Source: JANMOK01 sp031415055 (GTDB lineage Bacteria; Pseudomonadota; Alphaproteobacteria; Rhodobacterales; Rhodobacteraceae). Taken from it: a stretch of DNA of 64,000 bases. The notes under the pieces were generated by a model that was given only the letters and a program-made list of their open reading frames with translations, was not told the DNA's origin and did not search any database. The stretch's first letter is position 1. The number at the start of each line of letters is the position of its first letter. The translations under genes and the position numbers were made by a program. The stretch lies in assembly GCA_031415055.1 (NCBI GenBank), contig JANOQZ010000009.1:1-64000 (forward strand), given 5' to 3'. Shown piece after piece: positions 8,322 to 16,845 of the stretch.

Positions 8322-9586
8322 GGTAAAGCGTTAATATCCATGACTTCTACATCGGCGGCGAGCGAAAGCTGCTTAAATGTAGCATTTGCGGCAATGATCC
8401 GCTCATAATGTGTTGTTTCTGCATGGGTTTTGGTAACTAACAGGCGTTCCAACGTCGGAAGTTGGCTAAAAGCATATCCCAAATTGGCCCCGATCAGTTT
8501 GGCGGCATCGATTGCTGGGTCAAAAATTTCCAGATCGAAACCGGCGGCGAGGAATTTTCGCGCCAAATCGACGTTCGGACTTTCGCGCAAATCATCCGTT
8601 GCGGCCTTGAATGCCAATCCGGCCATCAAAACCTTGCTTTTCGGCGGCAAACCGGCGCTGGCATATTCGTAAATGGCATGTTTGTGCGCTTCGTTTGAGC
8701 GTATTAGCGCGTCAACCAGATGGGTGTTCGCGCCGCAATCTGCCGCGATATATTGCAGAGCGCGCACGTCTTTTGGCAGGCACGAGCCGCCAAACGCCCC
8801 GCCCGGACGGGTGTAATAGGGCGAGATGTTCAGTTTGGTGTCGGAAACAAAAATTTCATGCACTTTGCTGGCTTGAATGCCAAGTTGCAGGCAGACGCGG
8901 CCAATTTCATTGGCATAGGCAACTTTCACGGCGTGCCAGGAATTATCGACGAATTTGGTGACCTCGGCTTCCCGATAGCCAACGACAAAGGTCGGTGCGT
9001 CGATATTGGCGTTGAGCCTAGTCATCACGTCATTGGGCCGGCCGTCCTTGGTGCCAATCACGATTTTGGGGGGGTCAAAGTAATCCTTGACTGCCGAACT
9101 TTCGCGCAGGAATTCCGGGTTATAAACGATGTCGACTTCGTTTAGCCGGTCCGGGCCTAGTTCGGCGGCAAATATCGGCGCAATCAACTCTTCGATTGAT
9201 CCGGGTCGAATGGTCGAGCGGAAAGCAACCGTTAGGGCTTTGCGGCGCTGCGATTTCATGGCCTGTGCGATGTGCCGCGTGACCTCGGCGATATAGTGCA
9301 TATTGTGCGAACCGTCAGCGGACGAGGGTGTGCCAACGCAGACAATCGCGAGGTCGGCATCGTTCAAAGCGCCGTTGATTTTGGTCGCGGCCGCGATCAA
9401 TCCTCTGGCCAGTCCCGAGAGTAAAAGTTCGCTAACGCCGGGTTCAACAATGGGGCTTTCGCCGCGCAGAATCGCCGCGACCTTTTTCTCGCTGACATCA
9501 ATCCCGGTGACGTGATGCCCTTCGCTGGCAATACAACACGCCGCGGTGAACCCAACATATCCCAGCCCAAATATGACAATCTTCAC
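8318..9586 (-). CDS. GDP-mannose 6-dehydrogenase-like nucleotide-sugar dehydrogenase (AlgD type)
   Basis: A 422-aa UDP-glucose/GDP-mannose dehydrogenase family enzyme that oxidises C6 of a nucleotide sugar to a carboxylate. Visible are the Rossmann motif GLGYVGFTAA (residues 7-16), the catalytic cysteine in GGAFGGSCLPKDVRAL (about residue 266), and a C-terminal domain with GLAFKAATDDLRESP. The spacing and wording (PIVEPG near 45, NPEFLRE, NISPYYTRPGGAFGGSC) resemble AlgD more than UDP-glucose or WbpA-type enzymes. The divergent ManC and phosphomannomutase genes would supply GDP-mannose. The start is GTG at 9586, after an AGGAAAG ribosome site. Confidence 0.85.
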   Translation of the reverse strand: MKIVIFGLGYVGFTAACCIASEGHHVTGIDVSEKKVAAILRGESPIVEPGVSELLLSGLARGLIAAATKINGALNDADLAIVCVGTPSSADGSHNMHYIAEVTRHIAQAMKSQRRKALTVAFRSTIRPGSIEELIAPIFAAELGPDRLNEVDIVYNPEFLRESSAVKDYFDPPKIVIGTKDGRPNDVMTRLNANIDAPTFVVGYREAEVTKFVDNSWHAVKVAYANEIGRVCLQLGIQASKVHEIFVSDTKLNISPYYTRPGGAFGGSCLPKDVRALQYIAADCGANTHLVDALIRSNEAHKHAIYEYASAGLPPKSKVLMAGLAFKAATDDLRESPNVDLARKFLAAGFDLEIFDPAIDAAKLIGANLGYAFSQLPTLERLLVTKTHAETTHYERIIAANATFKQLSLAADVEVMDINALP

Positions 9587-9792
9587 AGTAGTTACTTTCC
9601 TGCCTCGTCAGCGTGAGGACCTGTCCCGATCCTTGTGCTGCCCCCATTTAACAGACAATCGCCCCACGTGCGAGGTGCAGCGGCATGAATCACGGAGAAT
9701 TGGCCAATTTGCCTAAATTTTGCCTCTCGAATTGTCGATAGGCTTATGCGCAGAGTCTGCGGCAGAATTTTGACAAGGTGGAGGTTGGTTAA

Positions 9793-11211
9793 ATGATTGT
9801 TCCTGTCATCTTATGCGGTGGCTCGGGCACGCGGCTTTGGCCGGTTTCACGCAAATCTTACCCCAAACAATTTGCCCCGTTACTGGGCAAGGAAAGTCTG
9901 TTTCAGGCATCGTTGCGACGGTTGCAGGGGCCACAGTTCGATGCGCCAATGATTTTGACCAATGCGGATTTTCGCTTTCTGGCGACCGATCAATTGGCCG
10001 AAATCGGCTTGGAAGATGCGCGAATCCTGATTGAGCCGGTGGGGCGCAACACGGCACCGGCGATATTGATCGCGGCTTTGAGTTTGCGTGAAACGCCCGA
10101 TGCGCTAATGTTGGTTGCGCCATCGGATCATATCATTGCTGACGACACTGGTTTTGTCGCGGCGGTTATGGCGGGGGCGGAAGCGGCGCAGAGTGGAAAG
10201 TTGGTCACATTCGGCATAAAGCCGGATCGGGCGGAAACCGGGTATGGTTACCTCGAACTTGGTTCGGCATTGGCCAACTATGATCCCATAGCACATGAAC
10301 TTGTGCGGTTTGTCGAAAAGCCCGATGCAAAAGCGGCTGCGGAAATGCTCGGTTCCGGCCGCTATTTGTGGAACGCGGGAATATTTTTGTTTCGGGTGAA
10401 GGACATTCAGGCAGCATTTGCCGCGCATGCCCCTTTCTTAGTGAAACCCTGCGAAGACGCCTTGGCGAAGGGTTCCGATGATTTGAACTTTTTCCGCCTT
10501 GATGAAGCCAGTTACGCGGCGTGCAAGGATATTTCCATCGATTATGCCGTCATGGAAAAAGCGACGGATTTGGCGGTTGTTCCCTATGCCGGTGGCTGGA
10601 ACGATTTAGGCAGTTGGGACGCACTTTGGCGCGAGAGTGGGCCGAATGCGAAGGGTGTAGTGACACAAGGTAATGCTTTGGCGTTGGACTGCGAGAATGT
10701 GTTGCTACGCTCGGAAGAGGAAAACCTTCACATCGTTGGGTTGGGCCTGAAAAACATCACCGCCATCGCCATGCGCGACGCGGTTCTGGTCGCTGATATG
10801 GGCAGTTCGCAGCGGGTGAAAGACGTAGTGGACGTGCTGAAGAAGGCCAAAGTTTCACAAGCGGTCGACTATCCGCGCTTTCATCGGCCTTGGGGTTGGT
10901 ATGAGACCCTGTCGCTCGGCAAACGGTTCCAAGTCAAACGCATCATGGTCAAACCGGGCGGGCGATTGAGCCTGCAAAGCCATGTGCATCGCGCTGAACA
11001 TTGGGTGGTGGTTGAAGGAACTGCGAAGGTGACGGTTGATAAAGAGGTTAAACTGCTGACCGAGAACCAGTCGGTCTATATTCCTTTGGGTGCCGTGCAT
11101 CGGATGGAAAACCCCGGCAAGGTCAACATGTTCCTGATCGAAGTGCAAACCGGCACCTATTTGGGCGAAGATGACATCGTGCGTTATGAGGACATCTATG
11201 CCCGCACCTAA
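9793..11211 (+). CDS. manC: Mannose-1-phosphate guanylyltransferase / mannose-6-phosphate isomerase
   Basis: A 472-aa bifunctional type II PMI/GMP enzyme of the normal length. The pyrophosphorylase signature CGGSGTRLWPVSRKSYPKQF is at residues 8-27. FVEKPDAKAAAEM and WNAGIF mark the nucleotidyltransferase core. The C-terminal cupin isomerase domain has PWGWYETL (near 364) and SHVHRAEHWVVV (near 397). It makes GDP-mannose from mannose-6-phosphate together with the next gene. A strong ribosome site (AAGGTGGAGG) lies 8 nt before the ATG. It overlaps the phosphomannomutase start by 14 nt and is divergent from the GDP-mannose dehydrogenase gene; the 206-bp gap should hold both promoters. Confidence 0.95.
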   Translation: MIVPVILCGGSGTRLWPVSRKSYPKQFAPLLGKESLFQASLRRLQGPQFDAPMILTNADFRFLATDQLAEIGLEDARILIEPVGRNTAPAILIAALSLRETPDALMLVAPSDHIIADDTGFVAAVMAGAEAAQSGKLVTFGIKPDRAETGYGYLELGSALANYDPIAHELVRFVEKPDAKAAAEMLGSGRYLWNAGIFLFRVKDIQAAFAAHAPFLVKPCEDALAKGSDDLNFFRLDEASYAACKDISIDYAVMEKATDLAVVPYAGGWNDLGSWDALWRESGPNAKGVVTQGNALALDCENVLLRSEEENLHIVGLGLKNITAIAMRDAVLVADMGSSQRVKDVVDVLKKAKVSQAVDYPRFHRPWGWYETLSLGKRFQVKRIMVKPGGRLSLQSHVHRAEHWVVVEGTAKVTVDKEVKLLTENQSVYIPLGAVHRMENPGKVNMFLIEVQTGTYLGEDDIVRYEDIYART

Positions 11212-12694
11212 ATTGGTCGTCACCCCCAACACCTGGGATTTCCTGTTGGAGCCGATGATCGCGCCGACCGGTTTTCGGGAATATGACGCGCGATGGAAGT
11301 ATCCCGACGACATCAATTTGCCGGGTGTGACGGCGCTAGGTTTGGGGTTGGGGACGCAAATCCACGAACGTGGTATTCGCCCCGACATTGCTGTCGGGAA
11401 CGACTACCGCGACTATTCTTTGGCGATTAAAAACGCCCTGATGATTGGTTTGATGCAAGCCGGTATTCGCGTGCACGACATCGGCCCTGCCCTGTCACCG
11501 ATGGCCTATTTCGCGCAATTTCATCTTGATTTGCCGGCTGTTGCAATGGTGACGGCATCGCATAATCCGAACGGCTGGACCGGTGTCAAAATGGGGCTGG
11601 AGCGGCCTTTAACGCATGGGCCGGACGATATGGCGCGGCTGCGCGACATCGTGCTGGGCGGGCTTGGTTTGGTGCGTGGTGGTGGGTCGATTGCTCGTGT
11701 CGATGGTGTGCGGGCCGCCTATATCGACGATCTGGTTGGCACCTATCGGATGAAGCGAAAGTTGCGCGTGGTTGTCGCCACTGGCAACGGCACCGCAGGG
11801 GCATTTGGGCCGGAAGTGTTGCAGCGGATCGGCGTCGAAGTAATCCATAGGCACACGACGCTCGATTATACCTTTCCACACTACAACCCGAACCCCGAAG
11901 CGCTGGAAATGTTGCACGATATGGCAGAGGCCGTGCACGAAAATCAGGCGGATATGGCCATTGGATTTGACGGCGATGGTGATCGGTGCGGTGTGGTTGA
12001 CAACACTGGCGACGAAATTTTTGCAGACAAAATGGGCGTCATTCTGGCACGGGATTGGGCCGCAATTTACCCGAAAGCTCAGTTTGTCGCCGATGTGAAA
12101 TCAACCGGGCTATATGCGTCCGACCCATTGTTGCGTTCGCTGGGTGCGACAACGGATTATTGGAAAACCGGCCATTCCTATATGAAACGCCGGGTCAAGG
12201 AACTGGGGGCTTTGGCGGGATTTGAGAAGTCGGGGCATTACTTTTTGGCACCCCCTATTGGGCGTGGCTATGATTGCGGCATGCGGGTGGCGGTGGAGAT
12301 TTGCAAGCTGATGGACCGGCATCCCGGAAAATCGCTGTCAGATTTGAAGGATGCCTTGCCGAAAACCTGGACCACACCGACGCTTTCGCCGTTTTGTGCG
12401 GACACCGAGAAATACAAGGTTCTGGAACGCTTGATGGACAAGGTCTCAGACCTAGCCGCCAAAGGTGGCAGTCTGGGCGGGCAAAAGATTGCGCAAGTCA
12501 TCACGGTGAATGGTGCGCGAATTCAGCTTGAAAATGGCGGTTGGGGTTTGATTCGCGCCTCGTCCAACACGCCAAATCTGGTCGTCGTTTGCGAAAGCAC
12601 TGATAGCGAGGCTGGAATGCGTGCGATATTTGACGACCTGGACAAGCTGATTCGCACCGAGCCGCTTGTCGGCGACTATGACCAAAAAATCTGA
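11198..12694 (+). CDS. Phosphomannomutase/phosphoglucomutase
   Basis: A 498-aa alpha-D-phosphohexomutase. The N-terminal GFREYDARWKYP is followed by the phosphoserine loop TASHNPNGWTGVK (about residue 115), the magnesium loop FDGDGDRCGVVD (near residue 258) and the sugar-binding GFEKSGHYFL (near 340). The start at 11198 was chosen because the open frame upstream (to 11171) lies wholly inside manC. The 14-nt overlap with manC indicates coupling. It interconverts mannose-6- and mannose-1-phosphate, and possibly the glucose esters. Together with manC and the AlgD-like enzyme it gives a full route to GDP-mannuronate. Confidence 0.93.
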   Translation: MPAPKLVVTPNTWDFLLEPMIAPTGFREYDARWKYPDDINLPGVTALGLGLGTQIHERGIRPDIAVGNDYRDYSLAIKNALMIGLMQAGIRVHDIGPALSPMAYFAQFHLDLPAVAMVTASHNPNGWTGVKMGLERPLTHGPDDMARLRDIVLGGLGLVRGGGSIARVDGVRAAYIDDLVGTYRMKRKLRVVVATGNGTAGAFGPEVLQRIGVEVIHRHTTLDYTFPHYNPNPEALEMLHDMAEAVHENQADMAIGFDGDGDRCGVVDNTGDEIFADKMGVILARDWAAIYPKAQFVADVKSTGLYASDPLLRSLGATTDYWKTGHSYMKRRVKELGALAGFEKSGHYFLAPPIGRGYDCGMRVAVEICKLMDRHPGKSLSDLKDALPKTWTTPTLSPFCADTEKYKVLERLMDKVSDLAAKGGSLGGQKIAQVITVNGARIQLENGGWGLIRASSNTPNLVVVCESTDSEAGMRAIFDDLDKLIRTEPLVGDYDQKI

Positions 12695-12734
12695 AGGTTT
12701 AGAACGGCGAACTTGGCATGTGGAACAGTAAATA

Positions 12735-13102
12735 ATGGCCGAATCCCACGCATTCACAATGGCCGAATTTGCCGAATTGGTTTTGACACCAGCGTTGACT
12801 TCGGGCGGTCAGGTGATGTTCAAAGTCCTAAGCGGCAGGTTGGATGCGCCCAGTCCGGCATCGCTGGTCAAGCTGTTCCTCGACCCACTGATGATTCTGG
12901 CCCTGACGATTTACGCCATTGGCACGGTCGTGTGGATTTATCTGCTGCGCAAGGTGCCACTATCGAACGCCTACCCGTTCATGTGCTGCCGTTCTGCCTT
13001 GTGCCGATACTGTCGGCCTATTCCTTGGGTGAGCCGTTGACACTGCGCACCGGCATTGCGACGGCAATGATTATTGCAGCGTTGTTTGTGGCAAATACAT
13101 AG
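12735..13102 (+). pseudogene. Small 4-TM EamA/ArnE-type transporter, single-base frameshift
   Basis: From the ATG at 12735 the frame reads as the first three membrane helices of a small drug/metabolite-type transporter (LTPALTSGGQVMFKVLSGR near residue 17, then VWIYLLRKVPLSNAYPFM). At about 12983 it runs into unrelated residues. The next frame continues the expected fourth helix (LPFCLVPILSAYSLGEP through VANT) to a stop at 13102. One missing G in ATG(G)TGCTGCCG would restore a continuous 122-aa protein. Proteins of this size include the ArnE/ArnF undecaprenyl-phosphate-aminosugar flippase subunits. It may be a real pseudogene or an assembly or sequencing error. Confidence 0.75.
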
Positions 13103-13879
13103 TCATTCCGCAGCGCGAACTTGCGATTCGGAATTTGTCCGCCACGGTACCGTTGCAGATTGGACGGGCCTGACTTTTTGAAACAATGCCCAATGCAAAT
13201 CTTCTGAAGGATAGGGCAGCCAAAGTTTGTTGGGGATGATACCGACGACTTTCGATAGTGCTTTGCCCAGCGCGCTTTTCGCCGACAATTTCTGGCGCAG
13301 CAGCGACTTGGCATGTTCGCCTTTCACCCAAAACTTTGGTCGCCCCGCAGCCACCGGCGCAAATCCAAACCGCGCCGCGACAAGATTTAGGTCGTAAGGC
13401 GCGAACCAACGCACAACACTGGGTGGCGAATATTCCTGCCATCGCCGGCCCAAAAGCCGCGCTGTCCAACTATTCCGGTTGCATATTTCGACCAGCCAAT
13501 AGCCATTTTCTGTCGTCGCATTTGCCGCCGCCGATAAGGCACTTTCCATGTCATGGAAATGTGGCAGGACTTGAATCATTGCAACCAGATCGAACTTTTC
13601 GACACTGGCGATATTTTCAAACGCGGCAGTTTTCATGGTTTCGTCGAAATATAGAACACGGCCCGGCTGCATGTATTTGGTCAGGAGTTTGGTATACCAA
13701 CCCGCTCGGTCGCGCAGAATTTTGTCCGGCAGTATTTTACCCCGATTATCGTCAGCACAATCCGAAGTTGGCGGCGACTCTTGCACATATTGGTGGGCGC
13801 AATCGCTGCACTCAAAAATCTTGTGGTCAAATTTTGTGAATATAAAGTGGGAATACTCACCACAAATCGGGCAAACCAT
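13103..13879 (-). CDS. Methyltransferase-like protein with zinc-ribbon N-terminus, SAM motif missing
   Basis: About 258 aa from the ATG at 13879; an alternative ATG at 13939 adds 20 residues. The N-terminus has two CxxC knuckles (CPIC near residue 3 and CSDC near 22), as in many class I methyltransferases of glycan clusters. The C-terminal half reads like such an enzyme: FDLVAMIQVLPHF, then GYWLVEICNRNSW and RWFAPYDLN. Between PGRVL and FDLV, where the glycine-rich SAM-binding motif and acidic loop should be (about 50 residues), only some 20 residues remain. It is probably inactive through an internal deletion, or has a changed role. It ends one base from the end of the convergent frameshifted transporter. 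Confidence 0.6.
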   Translation of the reverse strand: MVCPICGEYSHFIFTKFDHKIFECSDCAHQYVQESPPTSDCADDNRGKILPDKILRDRAGWYTKLLTKYMQPGRVLYFDETMKTAAFENIASVEKFDLVAMIQVLPHFHDMESALSAAANATTENGYWLVEICNRNSWTARLLGRRWQEYSPPSVVRWFAPYDLNLVAARFGFAPVAAGRPKFWVKGEHAKSLLRQKLSAKSALGKALSKVVGIIPNKLWLPYPSEDLHWALFQKVRPVQSATVPWRTNSESQVRAAE

Positions 13880-14037
13880 AAGACAAAACTCGCTACCACA
13901 AGCGGCTAAATAGGCCGCTCCCCGGCGCTGGTTTACCATGAATCGAACGCAACAACAATCATTGACGCAAAATGAATAAATGCTTGTTAATTCTGGCAAA
14001 CTTGACTATGGTCCGTCGATGCCGCCGGTGAGTGATC

Positions 14038-15156
14038 ATGCGTAAAATTCGTGTTGCCAGTGTATTTGGCACAAGACCAGAAACGATCAAGATGGCTCCG
14101 GTCCTGCGGGAACTGGAACGGCTGTCGGATCGCTTTGAATCGCAGGTTGTCCTTACCTCGCAGCACACCAGCCTGATTGCGCCGTTGCTGACATTCTTTG
14201 GCATCGACGCCGATTTTGATTTGAACATCCTCAAGGCCGGACAGTCGTTGGACGAATTGCTGGGCCGTCTGGTGATTGCTCTCGATCCGGTATTTGAACA
14301 ATGCCGCCCGGATGTGATTCTGGTTCAAGGGGACACAACGTCGGCATTGGCCGGGGCTTTGGCCGCACATCACCGGCAAATTCCGCTGGTGCATGTCGAA
14401 GCGGGCTTGCGGTCGGGTAATCGTTACAGCCCGTTCCCCGAAGAAATGAATCGGCGGTTAGTGACACAACTGGCCACCCATCACATGGCGGCGACGCAAT
14501 CTAACGTCGATAATCTCTTGGCCGAGGGAATTGCCGAATCAGCTATCAGCCTGACCGGCAATCCGGTTGTCGACGCCTTGCAGCATGTGCTGGCCAACGC
14601 AAAGCCATCGCCCGAATCATTGGCTTTGATTACTGAGCTTTCGGCGCACAAAGTCATCGCTCTTACCACACATCGGCGCGAGAATTTTGGCCATCAACTG
14701 CAAACATATATGCAAGTGCTGGGCGATTTTGTGCACGCCCATGCCGATACCGCCCTGATATTTCCGGTGCATCCAAACCCTGCAGTTATCGAGCAATGTC
14801 GGCAATCGCTGCGCGAAAGCGACCGCATCAAGTTAGTGGCGCCAATGAATTACCCTGATTTTATGCATGTATTGAAAGCAAGCTGGCTTATTGCATCCGA
14901 TTCAGGCGGTATTCAGGAAGAAGCGCCATCGCTGGGAAAACCGTTATTGGTTCTGCGCCAAGAAACGGAACGACCAGAGGTGGTTGAATGTGGCACCGCG
15001 AAATTGGTCGGCGATGATCCGGGAAATCTGATGCAACTGCTGGAAGAAACGTATATGCTTGGTAGCTGGGCGGAACGGGTGCAGCAGATCAGAAATCCAT
15101 TCGGCGACGGCGATGCGGCAAAACGAATCGTTTCGCAATTGGCGAAGGAATTTTGA
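14038..15156 (+). CDS. wecB: UDP-N-acetylglucosamine 2-epimerase (non-hydrolysing)
   Basis: A 372-aa GT-B-fold epimerase with the family landmarks in order: FGTRPETIKMAP (near residue 10), VQGDTTSALAGA (near 93), HVEAGLRSGN (near 120), LTTHRRENFG (near 205) and SDSGGIQEEAPSLGKP (near 288). It converts UDP-GlcNAc to UDP-ManNAc, or acts on a derivatised UDP-sugar as WbpI-type enzymes do. The ATG at 14038 follows a GGTGAG ribosome site; an in-frame GTG at 14032 is possible. It opens the long plus-strand glycan operon that runs to about 25256. Confidence 0.93.
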   Translation: MRKIRVASVFGTRPETIKMAPVLRELERLSDRFESQVVLTSQHTSLIAPLLTFFGIDADFDLNILKAGQSLDELLGRLVIALDPVFEQCRPDVILVQGDTTSALAGALAAHHRQIPLVHVEAGLRSGNRYSPFPEEMNRRLVTQLATHHMAATQSNVDNLLAEGIAESAISLTGNPVVDALQHVLANAKPSPESLALITELSAHKVIALTTHRRENFGHQLQTYMQVLGDFVHAHADTALIFPVHPNPAVIEQCRQSLRESDRIKLVAPMNYPDFMHVLKASWLIASDSGGIQEEAPSLGKPLLVLRQETERPEVVECGTAKLVGDDPGNLMQLLEETYMLGSWAERVQQIRNPFGDGDAAKRIVSQLAKEF

Positions 15157-15198
15157 AGGCGCGTTTCGCGTGGGGGATTTGAGTAGTGAGTATGCGTT

Positions 15199-16845
15199 TT
15201 GGCTGAGCATTTTCTGACAATCAATCTGGAAGACTATTTTCACGTCGGTCCGCATAGCGGAGTGATTCCTCAACGCTATTGGACCCGCTTTGATGCCCGC
15301 GTTGAACATAACGCGCGGGTAAGTTTGGATTTGCTCGACAAATACGGCCATAAAGCAACGTTTTTTGGCTTGGGCTGGATTGCCGATCAGATGCCGCATG
15401 TGGTCAAGGAAATCGCTGATCGCGGGCACGAGATTGCCAGCAAAGGCTATTTCCACCGACCGGTCGCCGACATGTCTCCCGAAGAGTTTCGCGCCGATGC
15501 GGTGAAATCGCGTGTCGCTTTGGAAAATGCCAGCGGGCGTGAAGTTAAAGGCTATCGCATCGCGCGGGGCTGGTTTGCCGAAAAAGACCTTTGGGCGCTC
15601 GATATTCTGGCGGACGAGGGTTTTGCCTATGATTCGAGCCTGCGCATTCTTGGCCTGACGTCCGCCAAAACGGCGGCTTTGGGCAAACTGCATCAGCGCC
15701 AAACCAAAAGCGGACCAATCTGGGAAGTGCCGCTGTCGTCGTGGCGGTTCATGGGCCTGTCGGTGCCCATTTCCGGCGGCAATTACGTGCGGCAATTGCC
15801 CGATAAGTTCATTCGCAATCGGATCGCCGATTGGGACAAAAATGCCCACGCGCCGATGACATTTTATTACCATGTCTGGGAACTGGACCCCGATCAACCA
15901 CGTATCGAAGCCTCGCCGCGCCTCAACCGGCTGCGCCAATACCGCAATCTGGCGTCCATGCCCGAACGTATTGCTCACTATCTTTCGACCTACAAATTCC
16001 AGCCGATTTCTGAAGGCTTGCAGCTTGAGTTGAAGACAGTGACTGCCTCGTTAACGGCAATGGTCGAAACCAAGGCTGTCGAGATTTCGGCGCACCGCAA
16101 GCCAGTGACCATCGCCGTGCCCTGCTATAACGAGGAATTGGCGATAAATTACCTCGCCAACACCTTGCGCCAGTTTGACAAGGATTATTCGCCGCAATTC
16201 GAGCTGCACTATGTGTTTGTCGATGATGGCTCGTCAGACAAGACTTTCAAAATGTTGAATGCGGTGTTTGGCAAGAACCCCCGCACCAAAGTGGTGCAGC
16301 ATCCGCAAAACCGTGGTGTGGCAGCCGCAACGATGACCGGCCTGCAAAACGCCGAAACCGAGATCGTCTGCGTGATTGATTGTGATTGTTCTTATGCACC
16401 TGAGCAGTTGATCGACATGATACCGATGCTGTCTGATGACGTCGATATGGTCACCGCTTCGCCCTACCATGCTAAAGGTGCGGTTTTGAACGTGCCGGAA
16501 TGGAGGCTGTTTCTGTCCAAAGGATTGTCGCGGTTGTATCGCATGGTGCTGCGCCACAAACTGGCGACCTACACCGCCTGTTTCCGGGTTTACCGGCGCA
16601 GCGCCGTGGTTGACTTGGAAATCGAAAACCCCGGATATTTCGGGATCACCGAGATTCTGGTCAAACTGGATCAGAAAGGCGGCGGTATCGTCGAATACCC
16701 CGCCGTGTTGGAATCGCGCCTTTTGGGCCATTCCAAAATGAAGATCGTCAAGACAATCTTCGGACACTTGGGGCTTTTGAAAGAGGCGCTGCGTGCTAGG
16801 GGAAAGCCTGAATTAACTGTAACGAGCAATGGATTTGCAAAATGA
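15199..16845 (+). CDS. Polysaccharide deacetylase-like domain fused to family 2 glycosyltransferase
   Basis: A 548-aa two-domain protein. Residues 1-270 are a NodB/DUF3473-type deacetylase (LTINLEDYFHV at 6-16; HKATFFGLGWIADQMP near 50; YHVWELDPDQPR near 230). Residues 290-540 are a DPM1/ArnC-like GT2 (TIAVPCYNEE near 305, VDDGSSDKTF near 337, IDCDCSYAP near 393, TACFRVYRRSA near 455). There is no obvious C-terminal membrane anchor. Three deacetylase motifs are altered. The usual DVED is NLED. The HxxxH zinc motif is KGYFH, with the first histidine replaced by lysine. The RAP motif is RIA. The domain may therefore be inactive or binding-only. The start is TTG at 15199, because a TGA at 15187 blocks earlier starts. 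Confidence 0.85.
   Translation: MAEHFLTINLEDYFHVGPHSGVIPQRYWTRFDARVEHNARVSLDLLDKYGHKATFFGLGWIADQMPHVVKEIADRGHEIASKGYFHRPVADMSPEEFRADAVKSRVALENASGREVKGYRIARGWFAEKDLWALDILADEGFAYDSSLRILGLTSAKTAALGKLHQRQTKSGPIWEVPLSSWRFMGLSVPISGGNYVRQLPDKFIRNRIADWDKNAHAPMTFYYHVWELDPDQPRIEASPRLNRLRQYRNLASMPERIAHYLSTYKFQPISEGLQLELKTVTASLTAMVETKAVEISAHRKPVTIAVPCYNEELAINYLANTLRQFDKDYSPQFELHYVFVDDGSSDKTFKMLNAVFGKNPRTKVVQHPQNRGVAAATMTGLQNAETEIVCVIDCDCSYAPEQLIDMIPMLSDDVDMVTASPYHAKGAVLNVPEWRLFLSKGLSRLYRMVLRHKLATYTACFRVYRRSAVVDLEIENPGYFGITEILVKLDQKGGGIVEYPAVLESRLLGHSKMKIVKTIFGHLGLLKEALRARGKPELTVTSNGFAK

Noticed and set aside
8318..9586. Reading the dehydrogenase as WbpA (UDP-GlcNAc 6-dehydrogenase)
   Set aside because: The N-terminal and active-site wording matches AlgD-type enzymes better, and the divergent neighbours make GDP-mannose.
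14944..15978. 344-aa open frame on the minus strand
   Set aside because: Antisense to the epimerase 3' end and the deacetylase-GT2 fusion; no ribosome site or recognisable domain.
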